Assembly: GCA_963969365.1 (NCBI GenBank)
Contig: OZ017754.1
Coordinates: 124,001-188,000 of the forward strand
Source of the DNA: Asterochloris sp. CNOR1
Taxonomy: Eukaryota; Chlorophyta; Trebouxiophyceae; Trebouxiales; Trebouxiaceae
DNA: 64,000 nt
Direction: 5' to 3'
Numbering within the stretch: position 1 is the stretch's first letter; each line of letters begins with the position of its first letter. Position numbers and translations under genes: made by a program. Shown here in pieces: positions 18,702 through 31,700 of this stretch. The notes beneath the pieces were generated by a model. That model ran no database searches. It was not told the origin of the DNA and saw only the letters and a program-made list of their open reading frames with translations.

Positions 18702-21700
18702 ATGCGCAATGTCAGGCTTCCTGAGTCTGCCGCTCAGCGTGAGAAGTCACAGGGCTCTTTGCCTGTTCATGGCAGGCCCAGGAAGGCATTGCGTGGCAAG
18801 AAGGCACTCAGCTCCCAGCTTTCAAGTGCCTTCTCCTTGTCACAGACCCAGAGCGCACAAGCATTGGTGAGGATATGTCTGAGATCCAGAACTCCTGTCA
18901 TATGTGTCTGCTCCGCACGGCACTGACATTGTGTGCTGTCCTTGCAGAGGGAGCATGCCGCTGAAGAGCTGAAACAGCTGTACTTGTCAGGGGCAAGGCC
19001 ATGGTCCCCTCTGCAGGGTGCAGGCAATGCATCTGCTGCGCATCAGCGTCCAGCAAGGTGTGGCAGTGGTCTGCCAAGGTGCGAGCCAAGCGCGGCAGCC
19101 TGCTGCTGCTTTCCCAGCAGCATGGCCACTTATGCGCTGATAGGCACAACGCACTGCTCTCCGTCTAGCGTCGTGAGTTCTCTATAGGTCTGCTGTCACT
19201 GTGGAGGAGCGAGAGGCTCAGGCAGGCTGGGCAGCACCAGCAGCACCAGCTGGAGAGCCAGGGCCTCAAGGCGGCCAGTCAGTGCCATCAGCCATGGCTG
19301 CCAGCAGAGGGAGGCTGGAGGTCAGACTGCTTCATGCTTTTGACGTTGCGCTCCCAGAGCAACCCATGGACCTGTCTGATCAAGCTTGCTTCTGCTCCAT
19401 TGCAGATGCTGGACATGTACTTTGGCCTGATTGTGCTGCCTCTGATGGCTTGCTGCAGCTTGCTTCCCACCTGAGGGAAGCCTGCTTAAAAGCATGCTCC
19501 AGGTTGGGGCTCGCAAGGTGCATCGGTGACTGCAGGGTGATGTTGCGCGGGTGTGTGCCTGCATGATCGAGAGTGCCAGGCAGGCAGCAGATGCAGGCAA
19601 GAGCTGGGGGTTGGCAGCTTTCATTGTGCCGGCTCACCACTGCCGCGCCCGAGCATGCTGGCACTGGAGGAGGGCTGGCACCTGCCTGCATGCACAGCAA
19701 GCACTTGACATCGCGTCTGCCCCTGCAGGTCTCAGATGACCGCTTCCTCAGCCTGCTGGCAGAGGCCACAAGGCTGGCTGAGGTGGCGCAGCAGGCCAAG
19801 CCCCAGAGCAGGAAGCCTGCAGTGCCCCACATGTCTGCTGCAGAGGCGGCTGCAGCCAAGGCTCAGAAGCAGCGCCACGGGCAGGAGGTCGCAGAGAAGG
19901 CCTCGGCTAAGCTGGCCCTGAAAGCGCGGCTGGGCATGCAGGTGGGCCTGCCTGAACCTCAGCAATTGCGAACCCATCTGGCTGGTCGCATGGTACATTG
20001 TTTGGAGCGTGGCGGCAGGAAGGCAGATACATCCTGATCTGAAGGCTCATAGAGGTTGCCGCGCTGCTTGGATGGTTTGATTCCTGGGGATGTTAAAGTA
20101 CAACATGGGCATCACACCTTGCCGGTGAGCTGGCTCTGAAGGTGCAGCTGAGCATGCATGTGGGGCTTGGCAGCTGCATGAACATTTGGCAGGTGACGCA
20201 CTTTGCAGACAAGGGGGAAAGGGGAAGGGTGAGTGAAAGGCTGCTGTGCTGCTTCACCCCTGTTTCCGGGGTATTTACATGGCGTGGCAACACACAAACC
20301 TTGCTGGTGAGCTCACTCCGAGGGCACAGCTGTGCACATGGCGCCCCTGTGAAGCTCAGGAGATGCAGGGGACAAGCTTTGCAGGGGTATGGCATGGGAG
20401 GCCCTGACAGACTGGTCTGGCTCTCCCGTCCTGAGACTCCCTGGGGCATGTGTTTATGCATGCATGGGCAGGACCCTGTGTCGTGGTCAAACTGCATGAT
20501 GCAGATGGCAAATGGTTCGCCAGCACACATTCCTGATGAACGCAAGGCCCAGGACAGCCACCGTTGTGATCGTGGTCATAAGAAATGGTCTCCTTGCCAC
20601 AGCCCCCCAATGATACAGTCCAGCATTGGCAGGCCTTGATGCGCCTGCCTTTTGGCTGAAGAGCAAGCTGCCGGAAGACACCCATTGGGCTGTTTGGGCT
20701 TGCTGGATTGCGGATTGCTGAGACACACCTGCTGCCCTGCAGAACGCCAAGCTATCGGTGTCATTGCCAGCCTCCCTGGCTGTCAGAGTGTCCACTTACC
20801 GGGACAACGAGGTGGAGCGTATACAGCTGGGCAGGCGGTGTGAAATCTGGAAGCAGGTGACCTGAGGCAGCTTACTGATGCGGCGGCAGACCACACAGGC
20901 AGGTGCTGGCCTGGCCTGCCGCTGCCGTTGCTGGCCAGGCATTGCCACCTTGGGCAGGCGAGCACATGCTCAAAGTTACCAGCCTCTTGCTGCAACCACA
21001 CAAAACACTGCAGCACTAGCTGGGCCAGTGACACTTGATCAACCATACATCTCCAGCAAGCAGGTGTGTCTCCTACACAGTGCCCAAGTCCTAGACAGCG
21101 ATGCTGAGATGGAGCCTGCCGTATCTTGTCCACCCTTTGCGGCCCATCCTGCTCTGCGGGCAGCAACAAAGAGTCATCTTCAGGCAGCAGGGCACACATT
21201 GAACCCGGCTGTCAGGATGGCTGCTGTGTGCCCCTTGCCTGCACTGCCAGCATTTTGTATGCAAGTGCTGCAAGAGGTGCACGCCGCCCACGTGGAGATC
21301 AACGTCATGTTGGGAAACTGCTGTCCCAGATGCTGAGTCTTCATGCCTGCATGCTGCAGGAGCAGGCCCACCACAGCGAGGTCAGCATTGCACGCGGCCG
21401 CATAGACCACGTGACCCTCAACGCCGTGGCCTTCCAGGTGCGGCCAAGCTCAGCTCCCCCCCAGAAGCCCTCGCGCCCCCTGTCATGCCAGATTCAGCGT
21501 GCCCGCCCGGCCACAGCCTCTACTGCAGGGACTGCGACGCGCCGCCAGTTGTCCCCCAGTGCTGGGCCATGCGACTTGTATTCCAGCATGTCCTTTGGGG
21601 TTCTGGACTCCGACACAGAGTCGGAGCTGAGTGCCACACCGCGGGTGCACACGCGGCGGGCAGTGGCCTGGTCTCAGGGGCAAACGGCGCTGCGGGACAA

Positions 21701-24700
21701 GTTGCTCAAGTTTGCGGGTGGGTGCGGTCTGCTTCAATTGCAGTGAGCAGCAAACAGGATTTTGAAAGGGCTCAAGTCACCTAGAGCAGATTGCGATGGC
21801 AGGAGCTGCCCTTGCTTTCAGCAGCACCTCCAGTGCATCAAGCTTGCCTGCAGCAGCATGTTGACATCACAAGCAGCGCTGCCCAGCTGTCCTGGCATGC
21901 AACTGGGTTACTTAATCTTGCCTGAGGGCAACTGAGTGCTGGCATGCATGAGCACTGGTAGGAGAGCAAAGAGGTCTTGCTTGTGCTCTCTTGCAGTGCA
22001 ACCGGAGGAGCTGCAGTGGCCCTGGCCAGAGATCAACGGGAGCCCAGGCGGGACTCGCCGCCTGTCCGCAGATGCTGCCGCTGCAGATGCAGGGGCCCGC
22101 CCAGCAACTGCAGGAAGCCTGAGGGCGTCCACCAAGGGTGAAGCAGACCCTGCAGGCCTTCAGCTGGGTGGCAGCTCCAGGAGGGAGGGGGGCAGGCAGC
22201 CCTTGCGACCCCAGACAGCTGGGAACATGCGGGTGCGCATGCTGTCATCTCAACAGGTGCTGGCAGGCCTGCTTGCCGGCACAAGCCATCCAGTCCCTGT
22301 GCAGGGCTGGTGCATGAAGTCATCGCTTGCAGCGCTGGAGCACATTACTCACTCTTTCTCAATACTTTTGTTGTCTGCTTGCCTGCACCAGACTGGAAGA
22401 CGCTTGACCAGCAGACGCCCTGGCTCTGCTCCTGCTCTGCCAAATCTGACCGACGTGGACGCCAAGCTGGTGCAAATGGCCCTCCCAGGCATGGGTGGCT
22501 CTCCTACCAAAAGGTGTGGCTGCATCGCAATTGTTCCTGCACTTGTCTCACTCCAGCTGCACTCTGGTCCCTCAGGGCAGTGGACACTGGCTGAGTGCAA
22601 TGCTGCTGATCATGGTTGCCGTGACCCCAAGGATAGGGCAGCCCACATCAAGTGCAAGCGCAGGCATTCCTGTCACATGCCAGCGCCGTTGCCAACTGCA
22701 CCAGCACAGCAGCTTGAGTTCCCCTGATGGCCCAGACAGGCCGCCGGCCGTCAGGAGGCAGCAGCAAGTCAAGTAGTGCTCTGCCTGCAAAGCCAGCATC
22801 AGGCCTGGCCCACATACATCAACTGGCGCTTTGCAACAAGACTGGGCTCAAGTGTTTGTTCATTGCAGTGTCCTTTGGGCCAGTGCTTCTTGACCAGACA
22901 GCGCACAGTAACATTCTGATGGAGTTTGACGGGCTGCCCTGCTGCTCTAGCCATTCAAGCAATTCTGCACATTGGTATTGTAATGCCAGGCCATGCACAA
23001 CTGCACACACCAGCACAGCAGCAGGAGCTGCCCCGCTGCACCAATGCCCCATGACCTGCTGTAGGCCAGAGTTCCTGGAGCACACCATGCGCAGCAGACA
23101 GACGGCACGGCGGCGGGAGGCCCAGACCTGGCGCCGCCACGTCGAAATGGAGGCAGCTCTGGAGCGGGAGCGCCTGGTGGCTGCAGGTGGGCTGGTGGAT
23201 GGGGTTCAGATGGGCGGTGGTGGCGTAGGGTGGCTAGGCAGGTCAGTCGTGTTGCCGGTGGGGCATTCCTGGTGAAGGGACGTCCCAGAGGGGGAGATGG
23301 AGGGTCAAAAAGTTTGGAATATGGCTGCAGGACTGAAGGGTTGAGGCTAAGGTAGACCTGCAGTACTGCCTGGCAGCCTTTGCCTTGCATGTTCTTGGCA
23401 GGCAACTGAGGTACCTGCTGATTCTATGTGGGTCTCACCAGGCAGGGCAACCTGTTGAAGCCTTTCATGGCCTGCAGCATGTCATCTGAGCCCACCAAGT
23501 ACACGCAGCCGGCATCACGTTGCCAGTCAAAAGCAAGCAAGGCTGCCAGTAACACCCTTCCCCTGACGTAGGTCTCATGGGCCCAGACAGGGAGGCTGAG
23601 GCGGCAGCCCAGCTGCAGCGGAGGCAGGCGTTCTGGGCCTCGCTGGTGGCTGGCTGCACAGCCCTGCAGGCCATGCGGGCAGCGGTGCTGCAGCAGAGAA
23701 AGACCGTCCTGGTGAGCCCTGGGTCACATCAGAAATGTTGCCTGGGTGGCTCCTATATGACTGCCATGCAAATCTCATTGGGCTTGTCACCAGCACCCTG
23801 GAGGCAGCATGCAGCCGTACAGCAGGCAGTGTGCATGCTGGGTGGACGAGCTATAGCTGCACTCCTCATCCCAGGACTGGCACTGTAACACTCTCAGGCA
23901 GATCCACAGTGGCTGCATCAGCACTGTGCGCCAGTGTGCTCTTCGCTTCCATTGTTCACTGAATGAGGCACCTGATTCCTGCGGGAGGCAGCTGGGGCAG
24001 CCTGGAGGTGGAGAATGGGCAGGACCGCAACGAGAGGCCCAGAGCATGTCATGTGTCCTTCCCGCGTCTGCAGGAAACACACGTGTACAGAGAGGCTGCC
24101 TGTTGCTGCCAGCCAGTTGATATGAAAAGCTGGCCAAGCAAATGTGCGAACCCCCCCTCAAGCTTGTCGTTTCCTGCAGGCATGAAGTCATGGCCATGCA
24201 AGAAACGCCCACCTGCATGGCACCAGGGCTGCCATGTATCTACAGGCACTTCTGATGTGTGCACCCTGCTGGAGTGCAGGAGGTGCAGCGGCGGAAGCAG
24301 GCAGCAGATTTCATTGCCACCACCTGGAAGAGCCGGCGCCAGGCTCGCTACAACCGCCTCCTCTTCCGCCTGACCCTGACGATCAAGCATCACATGGGCC
24401 CTGCAGTCCGGCGCGCCCGCCTGCGCCTACGCCAGAGGGCGGCAGGTGAGGCTATGCTGCTAGACCTTCAGATCCACACTCAGGACTGGGGCTTAAGGGG
24501 TCAAGGGTTTAGGGGCGCGCCTGCCTGCGCCTACCCCAGAGGGCAGCATCTGAGGGTACATGTGACGCACATGAATGGACTCACGAGCTTCCCACTGTCT
24601 TCATTCACTATCTAGCAGACCACAGCCATGGGAACGGACTCTAAGAAACAGTGAGGAAAGAGGACCCTGTTGAGCTTGACTCTGGTCCAACCTTGAGAAA

Positions 24701-27700
24701 TGACTTGAGGGGTGTCTGCCATCCCATTGGCATTACATTCAGGACTGGGGAGGCGAGCCTGCCTAAGAGTGCAGCAGAGGACCAGGGCAATTGTCATCTA
24801 CCTCTGGCAAAGGCTGTGGAGGCTGACCGCCTTTGCAACTTTGCAAGCTCTTGCTGTAGCCTGGTGCGCCTGCAGCTGAGGGCGCTGGTGGGGCTGCCAT
24901 GACCTGACCTTGAAAGGCTGAGAGGGCTGCCCACAGCCAATGAAGAGGCAACCCCCAGCCCACCATCCAGCGAGAACACAGTAAGGAACCGCCAGCCTGT
25001 CCCAGGGCGGCAGGTGGAGCAGCTCTGCCTGCGATCCAACACAGAGTCTGGCTACACTTTCAGCACTTGTGGCCGATCTGGTGCTTTCAGATGCTCCCAA
25101 GGGGTTTCTGGGCAAAGCATGTAGCCAAGCTCCAGTGCAGCGGCTCCAGATTGCCTGAACCCTGCAGTCTTGGCTGCAGGCAGCATCTTGTCGTTCCTGC
25201 AGCAGATGGAGAACAGCAACAACCTGATCGCCTACATCAGAATGTTTTGCCAGAAGGTGGGGGTTCAAGCTGGAGGCATTGCCCATGAATGACAAGCATT
25301 GGCAGTGTTGAATGGCCTGAGACGTGTCCATGCACAGGCATGAACAGAGACATGCATTGTGCTGGGAAGCGGCCATCATCTGTCAGGTGCTATTGTTGCT
25401 TAAAGGTCTACCTGGGCTGGTGGGCCATGCCATGGCAATGCCCCTGCACCACTCTGTCTCACTGCTATCTCTTCATTGCTATACGTTGGTGGGCTGCCTA
25501 GGGTGTTGCGCTGCCCTCCATGCACACCCTGACCAACAGTGGTGCTGTGCTGGAAGTGTTGCCGATGCCGATGGAGCCAGGCATGGCCCAAGACAACATT
25601 GCCTCTTCTTTTCTGGTTCAGAAGCGCTCCACTGAATGCTGGATGCAGGTCAGAGGTCTCCAGCACGCGTGGCGCGGCCTGCGAGCCATCCGGGGGGCCC
25701 AGCGCGAGCTGCTGCTCCTGCAGCTGCAGCGCTTTGAGGCGCAGCGCACTGGACGCCAGAGCCGCTTTGCTGAGGAGCCAGCAGAGGCTGCAGCAGCAGC
25801 TGCTGGCAGTGCTGGGGGCCAGGTGAGCTCAAGTGGCTGGGGAAGGCCCACCACTTGACGATTGGGTGCCACACCTGCACCAGCAGCTGCTGGCAGCGCA
25901 AGAGCAGTGATGAGCTGAGCATGAGTGGGCTGTGCCCTGGGCAGCAGACACATCGCTATCCATGTGACCCTTTGTGTGCTTTCAGCACATCTGCTGTCCA
26001 CTTCTGCATCTATGACAGCGCTTGCCAGCCTCAGGCATGCCCCTCAACCTTGGGCAGCATGTGTGCTGGCAGCATGAGGAGACGGGTGAGAGCTTGCTTG
26101 CCTGTCTAAGAGCCTGGCATTGCAGAGCTGGTGTCTGCGGGCAGCCGGGTGTAACGATGGCGTACAGGTAAGTGCTGGACCAGCTGGAGCAAAGGTTGCT
26201 GCCTGGCTGACACAAAAGTTGCCAGGGCAGGGCTGCCACTCGCTGGGCCAGCATTGGCTGCAGCTGCAGGCAACCTGGGGCCACAGGTGAGATGACAGCT
26301 GGGAAGGGCAGAGGGTTTGCTGAGCCATGGCCGGCAGCTGCCTCCAGGGGCAGCAGTTGCTTGCAGCGCGACTGCGCAGGTGAGGTTGTTGACTGGCTGG
26401 GGCGATGCCCGGCCTGGATAGAGCCGCCCCTGGAGGGCAGGTGTATGCGGCTGGCATCGCGTATGCTCGCGGCTCAAGACCAGGTGTCATCTCGAGTGGC
26501 TAAGGCAGAGAATTGTAACTGCTGCTACCAGATCTAGGGCTGGAGCTGTTGCACCAGTGACTGCAGCTGCAAGTTACTTCAGGAACCCACCCACTGCTGC
26601 ACCCATCAGCGGCAGACCAGCAGTCAACAGCCAGCTGAAAGGTCTCATTTCACTGCCAGCGTCTTAGCTCAGGCAAGCGCCCTTCCTGCAGGCGGGCATC
26701 AATGGCAGGGCAGCAGCAGGGGCAGGAGTGCGCCCCAAGACGGCAGATGCCTCTTCAAGGTTGCCAACGCAGAGCTCCAGCCGCGACTTGACGTCTGCAG
26801 GTATTTGATGCTGCTGCACTGGTTGCTTGCAGATGACATGATTTGATCTTTTGTTGCATATTGTTTTTCTCCTAGCTGGCCTGCCGCGCTCCCACAGCTG
26901 TTAGAATCCCAGTGACCTGCAGCCTGCTCAGCTCTGCAGCCCAGGCAGCCATGATGGAGCATGGGAGGCAACTGGCAGAGGGGCTAACCCTGGAGCTGCT
27001 GCACATGCCAGGGATTATGCAGGGCCCAACAGATCTCCCAGGATTGCAGCTCATGCAGTAGACATGGCAGCCACCTGCAGCACGTGCAGCACTTTGGGCC
27101 TAAGCACAAGGCGTCTTGCATGTCCGCCCAGCTGGGTTGCAGCCAGTCTGACTCCAGCCGCGGCATGGCAGCCTTTTGCCCTCAAACATATGGGCAGCCG
27201 GCAAACACTTGTTTTGCTGCAGAAGAATTGGGGGCCACCTGCAACATAGGGACTTTGTTGCTGCAGAGCACTTAGGAGCTAGCTGCAGCCGGGGCAGGCT
27301 GTTGCTGCAAGTTTCCTGGGAGCCAGCTATAGCATGGGCAGCCTGCTGCAGTGGAAATCTGCAGCTAGCTGCAGTCAAATCAGCTTTTGTTCTGCAGAAG
27401 ACCAAGGAGCTGGCTGACATCTGGCCAGCCTCTTGTTGCTGCAGGGGACTTGGGAGCCAGCCTGAGGCAGTCAAGGCGACTGAGCAAGGAGGTGTATGCC
27501 CCCACAGGCACCCTGGGCCGTGCAGGCCGCCAGAACAGCCGAGAAGGCTCTCTAGGTGCGACAGTCTGTCTGGGTCAGTGCATCCAGGCCGCCGGCCTGC
27601 ACACGAGTCCTCTGGGATGTCTCCCTGAGCAGGACTTGAAGTGATGTGTTATAGTTGCCTGCCCAAGTCGGCTGCCTCAGGGTTCATTGCCTGCAGGCGC

Positions 27701-28448
27701 TCAAGCAGCCATGCAGAGCACCATGTTGCGGGCATGCAAGTTGGGGGAGAAGGTGCCCCAGGTGAGCTGCCTAGATGCTGCGGTTGCCAACGAAGCAGCA
27801 GAGGCTGCAGGCTCTGGGCCACGCCACATGTATAGGAGCAGTGCAGGAGGTTGTAGGGAGCTGAGCAGTCCGCACACACCTGCAGAGCTTGCTGCTGCTG
27901 CAGGACATCCTGTGCAGCGTAGTGGACAGCACGATGGGTGAGCTGCGCCGAAGTTTTCACCAGGCCATGGATGAGTACTGGAAGAAGAGGGAGGTCTACC
28001 ACATGCAGATGGCTATTGAGGAGGTAACATGTTTCTCCTGCCTAGCTTTGCTGAGCCAGCAGCTGCAGCCGCTCTGGCCGGGCATGTCAGGATCTCAGTT
28101 CCAGCTGTGCAGGTGCGGCTGGACCTCCTGCGCTCCGCCAACAAGGCAGCAGTGAGCACTTTGGTGGCCCCTGAGCGTCCCCAGTACAAGGTGTTGCAGA
28201 GTAAGGAGAGGCTGAGGATGATGCTGGCTCAGGCACAGCAGGTCAGATTCAAAGTTCATCTGATCAAGTCTGCTGAGGCAAGCTGTTTGCAACATAGCAA
28301 ACGGGAAAGCTTTAGCTCTTTTCACTGGGAACCCTTGCAGATTGCGGAGGAGAAACGCTCAGATGCTGACAGGGCTAGATTGAAGGCAGCAGAGGAGGAC
28401 GCCAGAATGGCAGCCTGGAGTTCCAGGCGTATCAAGGAGCTGGCCTGA
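18702..28448 (+). CDS. Large multi-exon protein of unknown function, basic and helical
   Basis: Not recognised. Exons supported by splice sites and matching phases: 18702-18866, 18948-19017, 19188-19320, 19729-19941, 20743-20856, 21360-21717, 21997-22256, 22392-22513, 23065-23186, 23572-23711, 24280-24445, 25180-25256, 25649-25822, perhaps 26019-26085, 27445-27555, 27697-27761, 27886-28023, 28113-28241 and 28341-28448. Together they encode about 900 residues. Phases do not join between 19320 and 19729, so at least one small exon there is missing. The N-terminal part is basic with a coiled-coil-like Ala/Lys-rich stretch (AAEAAAAKAQKQRHGQEVAEK). The middle is Ser/Pro-rich and disordered (two RPATA-like motifs). 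The C-terminal half is rich in Arg/Gln helices with IQ-like segments (MRSRQTARRREAQTWRRH; MFCQKVRGLQHAWRGLRAIR). It ends in a charged helix (KRSDADRARLKAAEEDAR). This composition suits a cytoskeletal, basal-body or flagellar protein, but that is a guess. It could also be two adjacent genes. Confidence 0.5.
19905..20345 (+). repeat. Echoes of an exon tail with its donor site
   Basis: The exon end around 19905-19960 (CTGGCCCTGAAAGCGCGGCT, then GGGCATGCAG and the GTGGGC donor) recurs in decayed form at about 20113-20170 and 20298-20345, inside the following intron. Spacing is about 180-200 bp. Confidence 0.5.
24411..24562 (+). repeat. Echo of an exon tail with its donor site
   Basis: CGCCTGCGCCTACGCCAGAG plus GGCGGCAG and the donor GTGAGG (24411-24455) is repeated 114 bp downstream, within the intron, at 24523-24562. 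In the copy the donor has decayed to CTGAGG. Confidence 0.65.
27174..27470 (+). repeat. Short-period array of acceptor-plus-exon-head copies
   Basis: At least five diverged units, mostly about 40-50 bp apart, precede the exon at 27445. Each has a TTGTTGCTGCAG-like acceptor followed by a CTTGGGAGCCAGC-like exon head (near 27212, 27256, 27300 and 27387, and the real site at 27433-27460). Several would look like usable splice acceptors. Confidence 0.6.
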
Positions 28449-28714
28449 AGCTTGCCACCTGCAAGCAGGAAGCACAAACCTGGCAGGCAGCCAACAGCAA
28501 GTGGCAGAGGCACAATGTGTGCAGCTGCCCTCAGTCAGATGTTCCGCATCAGAAGATATCAGAATGCTAAATTTGGTTTTTCGTGTTTGCATCCCAGGAC
28601 AGTATCCGCTTAACAATGCAATGACTGGTTCTCAGAACCAGTCTGAATGCCCACAGCAAGGCCCAGTGCTGCCTCCCAACCACAGCAGTGCTTCAGCCTT
28701 GGCCCACCTCGCAT

Positions 28715-31700
28715 TCACTCCTCCTTGAGCCCTCGCCGAGCCATCTGTAGAGCGCCCTCTTCTGTTGCATTACCACCAATGAAGCCGCTGGCGTGTACAA
28801 AGACACCACCAGGGATGCCTGACTTAGCACTGAGCTCCTCATCGCGCAGACCCCACCATGCTGTGGGCAGGGGCTTCCTACTGGCAAAGCTGCCCAGCGC
28901 CGCTGAGACAGCCTGCACCCTCCACTTATTTTCTGTTGTGTCCTGCAGGGCAGTGCAGCTCACAAATCAAAAGGATAATGAACAGCTTTTGTTTTGGGCA
29001 GGACTTGCAGGGGGTGTTGTTTGACGATGCCATGCATCCCCAGAAATGCCTGCCGTGGCCACAAAGTCTGTCGAAGCTGATAGGGAGGTCATGTAGCCGA
29101 CGCAGCAGGTGGCTGCCAGCAGGTTCATATGCACGTGAAGCTCACCTGATAGAGGCAGTACTTGATAGGTGTGTCAATGCCCATCTCCTTCTCCAGCTCA
29201 TACAGGTGCTCCTTCCAGGGGCAGGAGCAGGAGAAATTCAGGATCTCGCCACTCTCATCCACCTGAATCAGGGCAAGAACGGCATCAGTGGGAGGCACCA
29301 TCTGTTGTACTTGAGCGCAAGGATGCTTCTAGAAGCACACTTCCAGGAGTTGAACAACCCCAGAATGCTGCTGTTCTCACCCCGCCGCATGGGAGCAGTC
29401 ACAGCTCAGTGAACAGCACGCCTGCCACCTGATTTGGAACCTCCAGCACATTCTCAAGGAGACACGAACTCCAACTCAGTGATGCTTCATCTGCGCAAGC
29501 TGCAGTCAGAATGCAGGGGTGTGCCACTGCGCCAAAGCTGATGCACACAGGATTGGCGCAGCAGTCAGACTGTTGTCACGGCAGATGTCAGGAGGAGAGA
29601 GCTCAGCAGGTGCTACGCTCATGCTTCCAGTGTCAGCTGAATGGCCTGCAGCACTGGGCTGAACCCACACCTTGTGCTGGTGGTTGAAAGGTGCATCCAG
29701 CAAGCCGCACAGCAATGCAGTGGCATGTTGACGGGTGCAGGTGAACCTTTACATCCTTTTGTGCAACCTCTCCTGCGCTCTATGAGCAATGGCTGCATGC
29801 CAAAAGGCCAGCGGGCTGCTCTCAAGCTCTTGAATCTCTTCTCATGCGCTTGGCACCTCACCATTCTCAACCCTGGCTTCCGTCATGCCCCTGCTCCAGC
29901 GCTGTTCACACACCACACCAGGCAGGCAGCCAGCTCCTGCTGCATGACTAGTGCTGTGCATCCAGCATCGCATCATGCCGTTGCCATTGTACCTGACCAT
30001 CTGTCTCCAGCCAGCACCCTCCTGTTTTTGAGACTGCCTCACCTCGTGCCGCTGTTTCAGGGCCTTCCTCACAATTTCCCTTGCTGGTAGCCAGCACTTG
30101 GCAAAGTACTCCACGCTCTCCAGAAATTCGCCCCCTGTGAGGTCCATAGCCTTCAGAAAGCGCTGTTGGGTGAGTTCAGGGGAAGCGTCCTCGTTCCAAC
30201 GGGGATTCAGCCCCCCCACACGTGAGCTCAAGTTGGTACTGCTCACGTAGCGCGGGGGCTGCTCAGTATCGTATTGGTTTACGCCTGCACCACAACATGG
30301 AGGCGGCTTTGGTGACTTTGCAGGAAGGCAGCTTCAGCGGTAGAGCTGCACGGAGACATAGGGTCACGCCTGCAGCACAGTGTTGGGAGAGCGCCTGCGG
30401 GAGGCCTGACTTGGCAGGGCTGCACTGGGGCATAGTGGTACTCCTGATGATGTGGCGCTGGAGCATGTGGCCTTGCTCATGCGCTTGGTCCCTCCTCGGT
30501 GAGAGCCTGCACTTTATCCCTCCCAGGAGAGGACCTGCTCTGGTCCCACCCCGGAAAAACCCTGCTGTCTTTCTTTCCCACAGATGGAGACTCTGCGGCA
30601 GGGGCGGTGCAGATGGCGGTCGGGGTCTACCAGCAGCTCCTGGTGTCAGAGAGCAATTCCTGAAGACGTCAGTTGGGGTCTGATAGCAGCTCCTGATGTC
30701 AGAGAGCAATTCCTGAAAACAAGCTGATCGCCATCAGCGCTTCAGGTGCAGTGAGACCCGCAGCAAGGTTATGCTTGTGAACACGCTGACATCTGCTGAC
30801 TCAACTGCTGCAGCCAGGCCACACACGCATGTTCCTTCATCCAAGTACAGCGACAGGCTGCGCCGCGGGGTGTCAGAATGTCTACCCAGGCTGCCATGGT
30901 CACCTTGTATGTGCAGAGACTCAGATCGTCCGGCCTGTCTTGACGCATGATAACCTACAGGGTAGGTTTCTCACCACTATTGATGGCATACACAGCCTTG
31001 ACAATAGTGTTGTGGCCCCGGCACACCTCTCACAACAGAGCATGGGCTAAGTTGTCAGCTGCAGCACAGGGCTCACCATTGTCGATGGCATCCAGAGCCT
31101 CAATGAAGAACTTGTACACAGTGAGCCACAGGAGCTGAGCGTTCTCGTGATCTGGGGCCACCCCAGCAGCCTCAGCCACGATGTCGCGCCCAAAGTGCTT
31201 GTACACCAGGCCCGCGCTGGAGAGCTTGGTGGAGAAGCCGTGGCCAAAGACCTCGGTGAAGCCCCGCTGGTGGTGGTCGTACCTCTGCTGCTCTGCAGGG
31301 CGCAGTGGGCGGACCGATGTTGGACATGTGCATGAGAGGCTGGCAATGATGTGTGCAGAGTTGACCACGATTTGTTGCTCTGCAGGCAGGGGGGCTTTGG
31401 CACGTGTTAGGCATGTTTGGTAAGAAGCAGGCTGTGATCTGTACAGGGTGGACTAGGTGTAGTAGTGAGCACTCTGCTGGTGTGCAGATGGGCCTGCAGG
31501 CCTCAGGCAGAGAGTGTGAGGGAGTGATTTGAGTGCAGGCTATGCCAGTGAATGCCCCATGAGCACAGTCAATAATGGTCAGACCTGTGCTGTTCTGCAG
31601 ACCGGGTGCATCTGGACGTGTGAGGCGAACACCAGAGTGTGCAGGCTGTGATGGGGACAAGCGTATTGGAGGCAGCTCTTGTCCAGCAGCACAAGGTGGC

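Noticed and set aside
22719-22790. Extra exon of the unidentified gene
   Set aside because: It reads TGRRPSGGSSKSSS in phase 0, but direct splicing from 22513 to 23065 already matches phase, and its own donor would not be GT.
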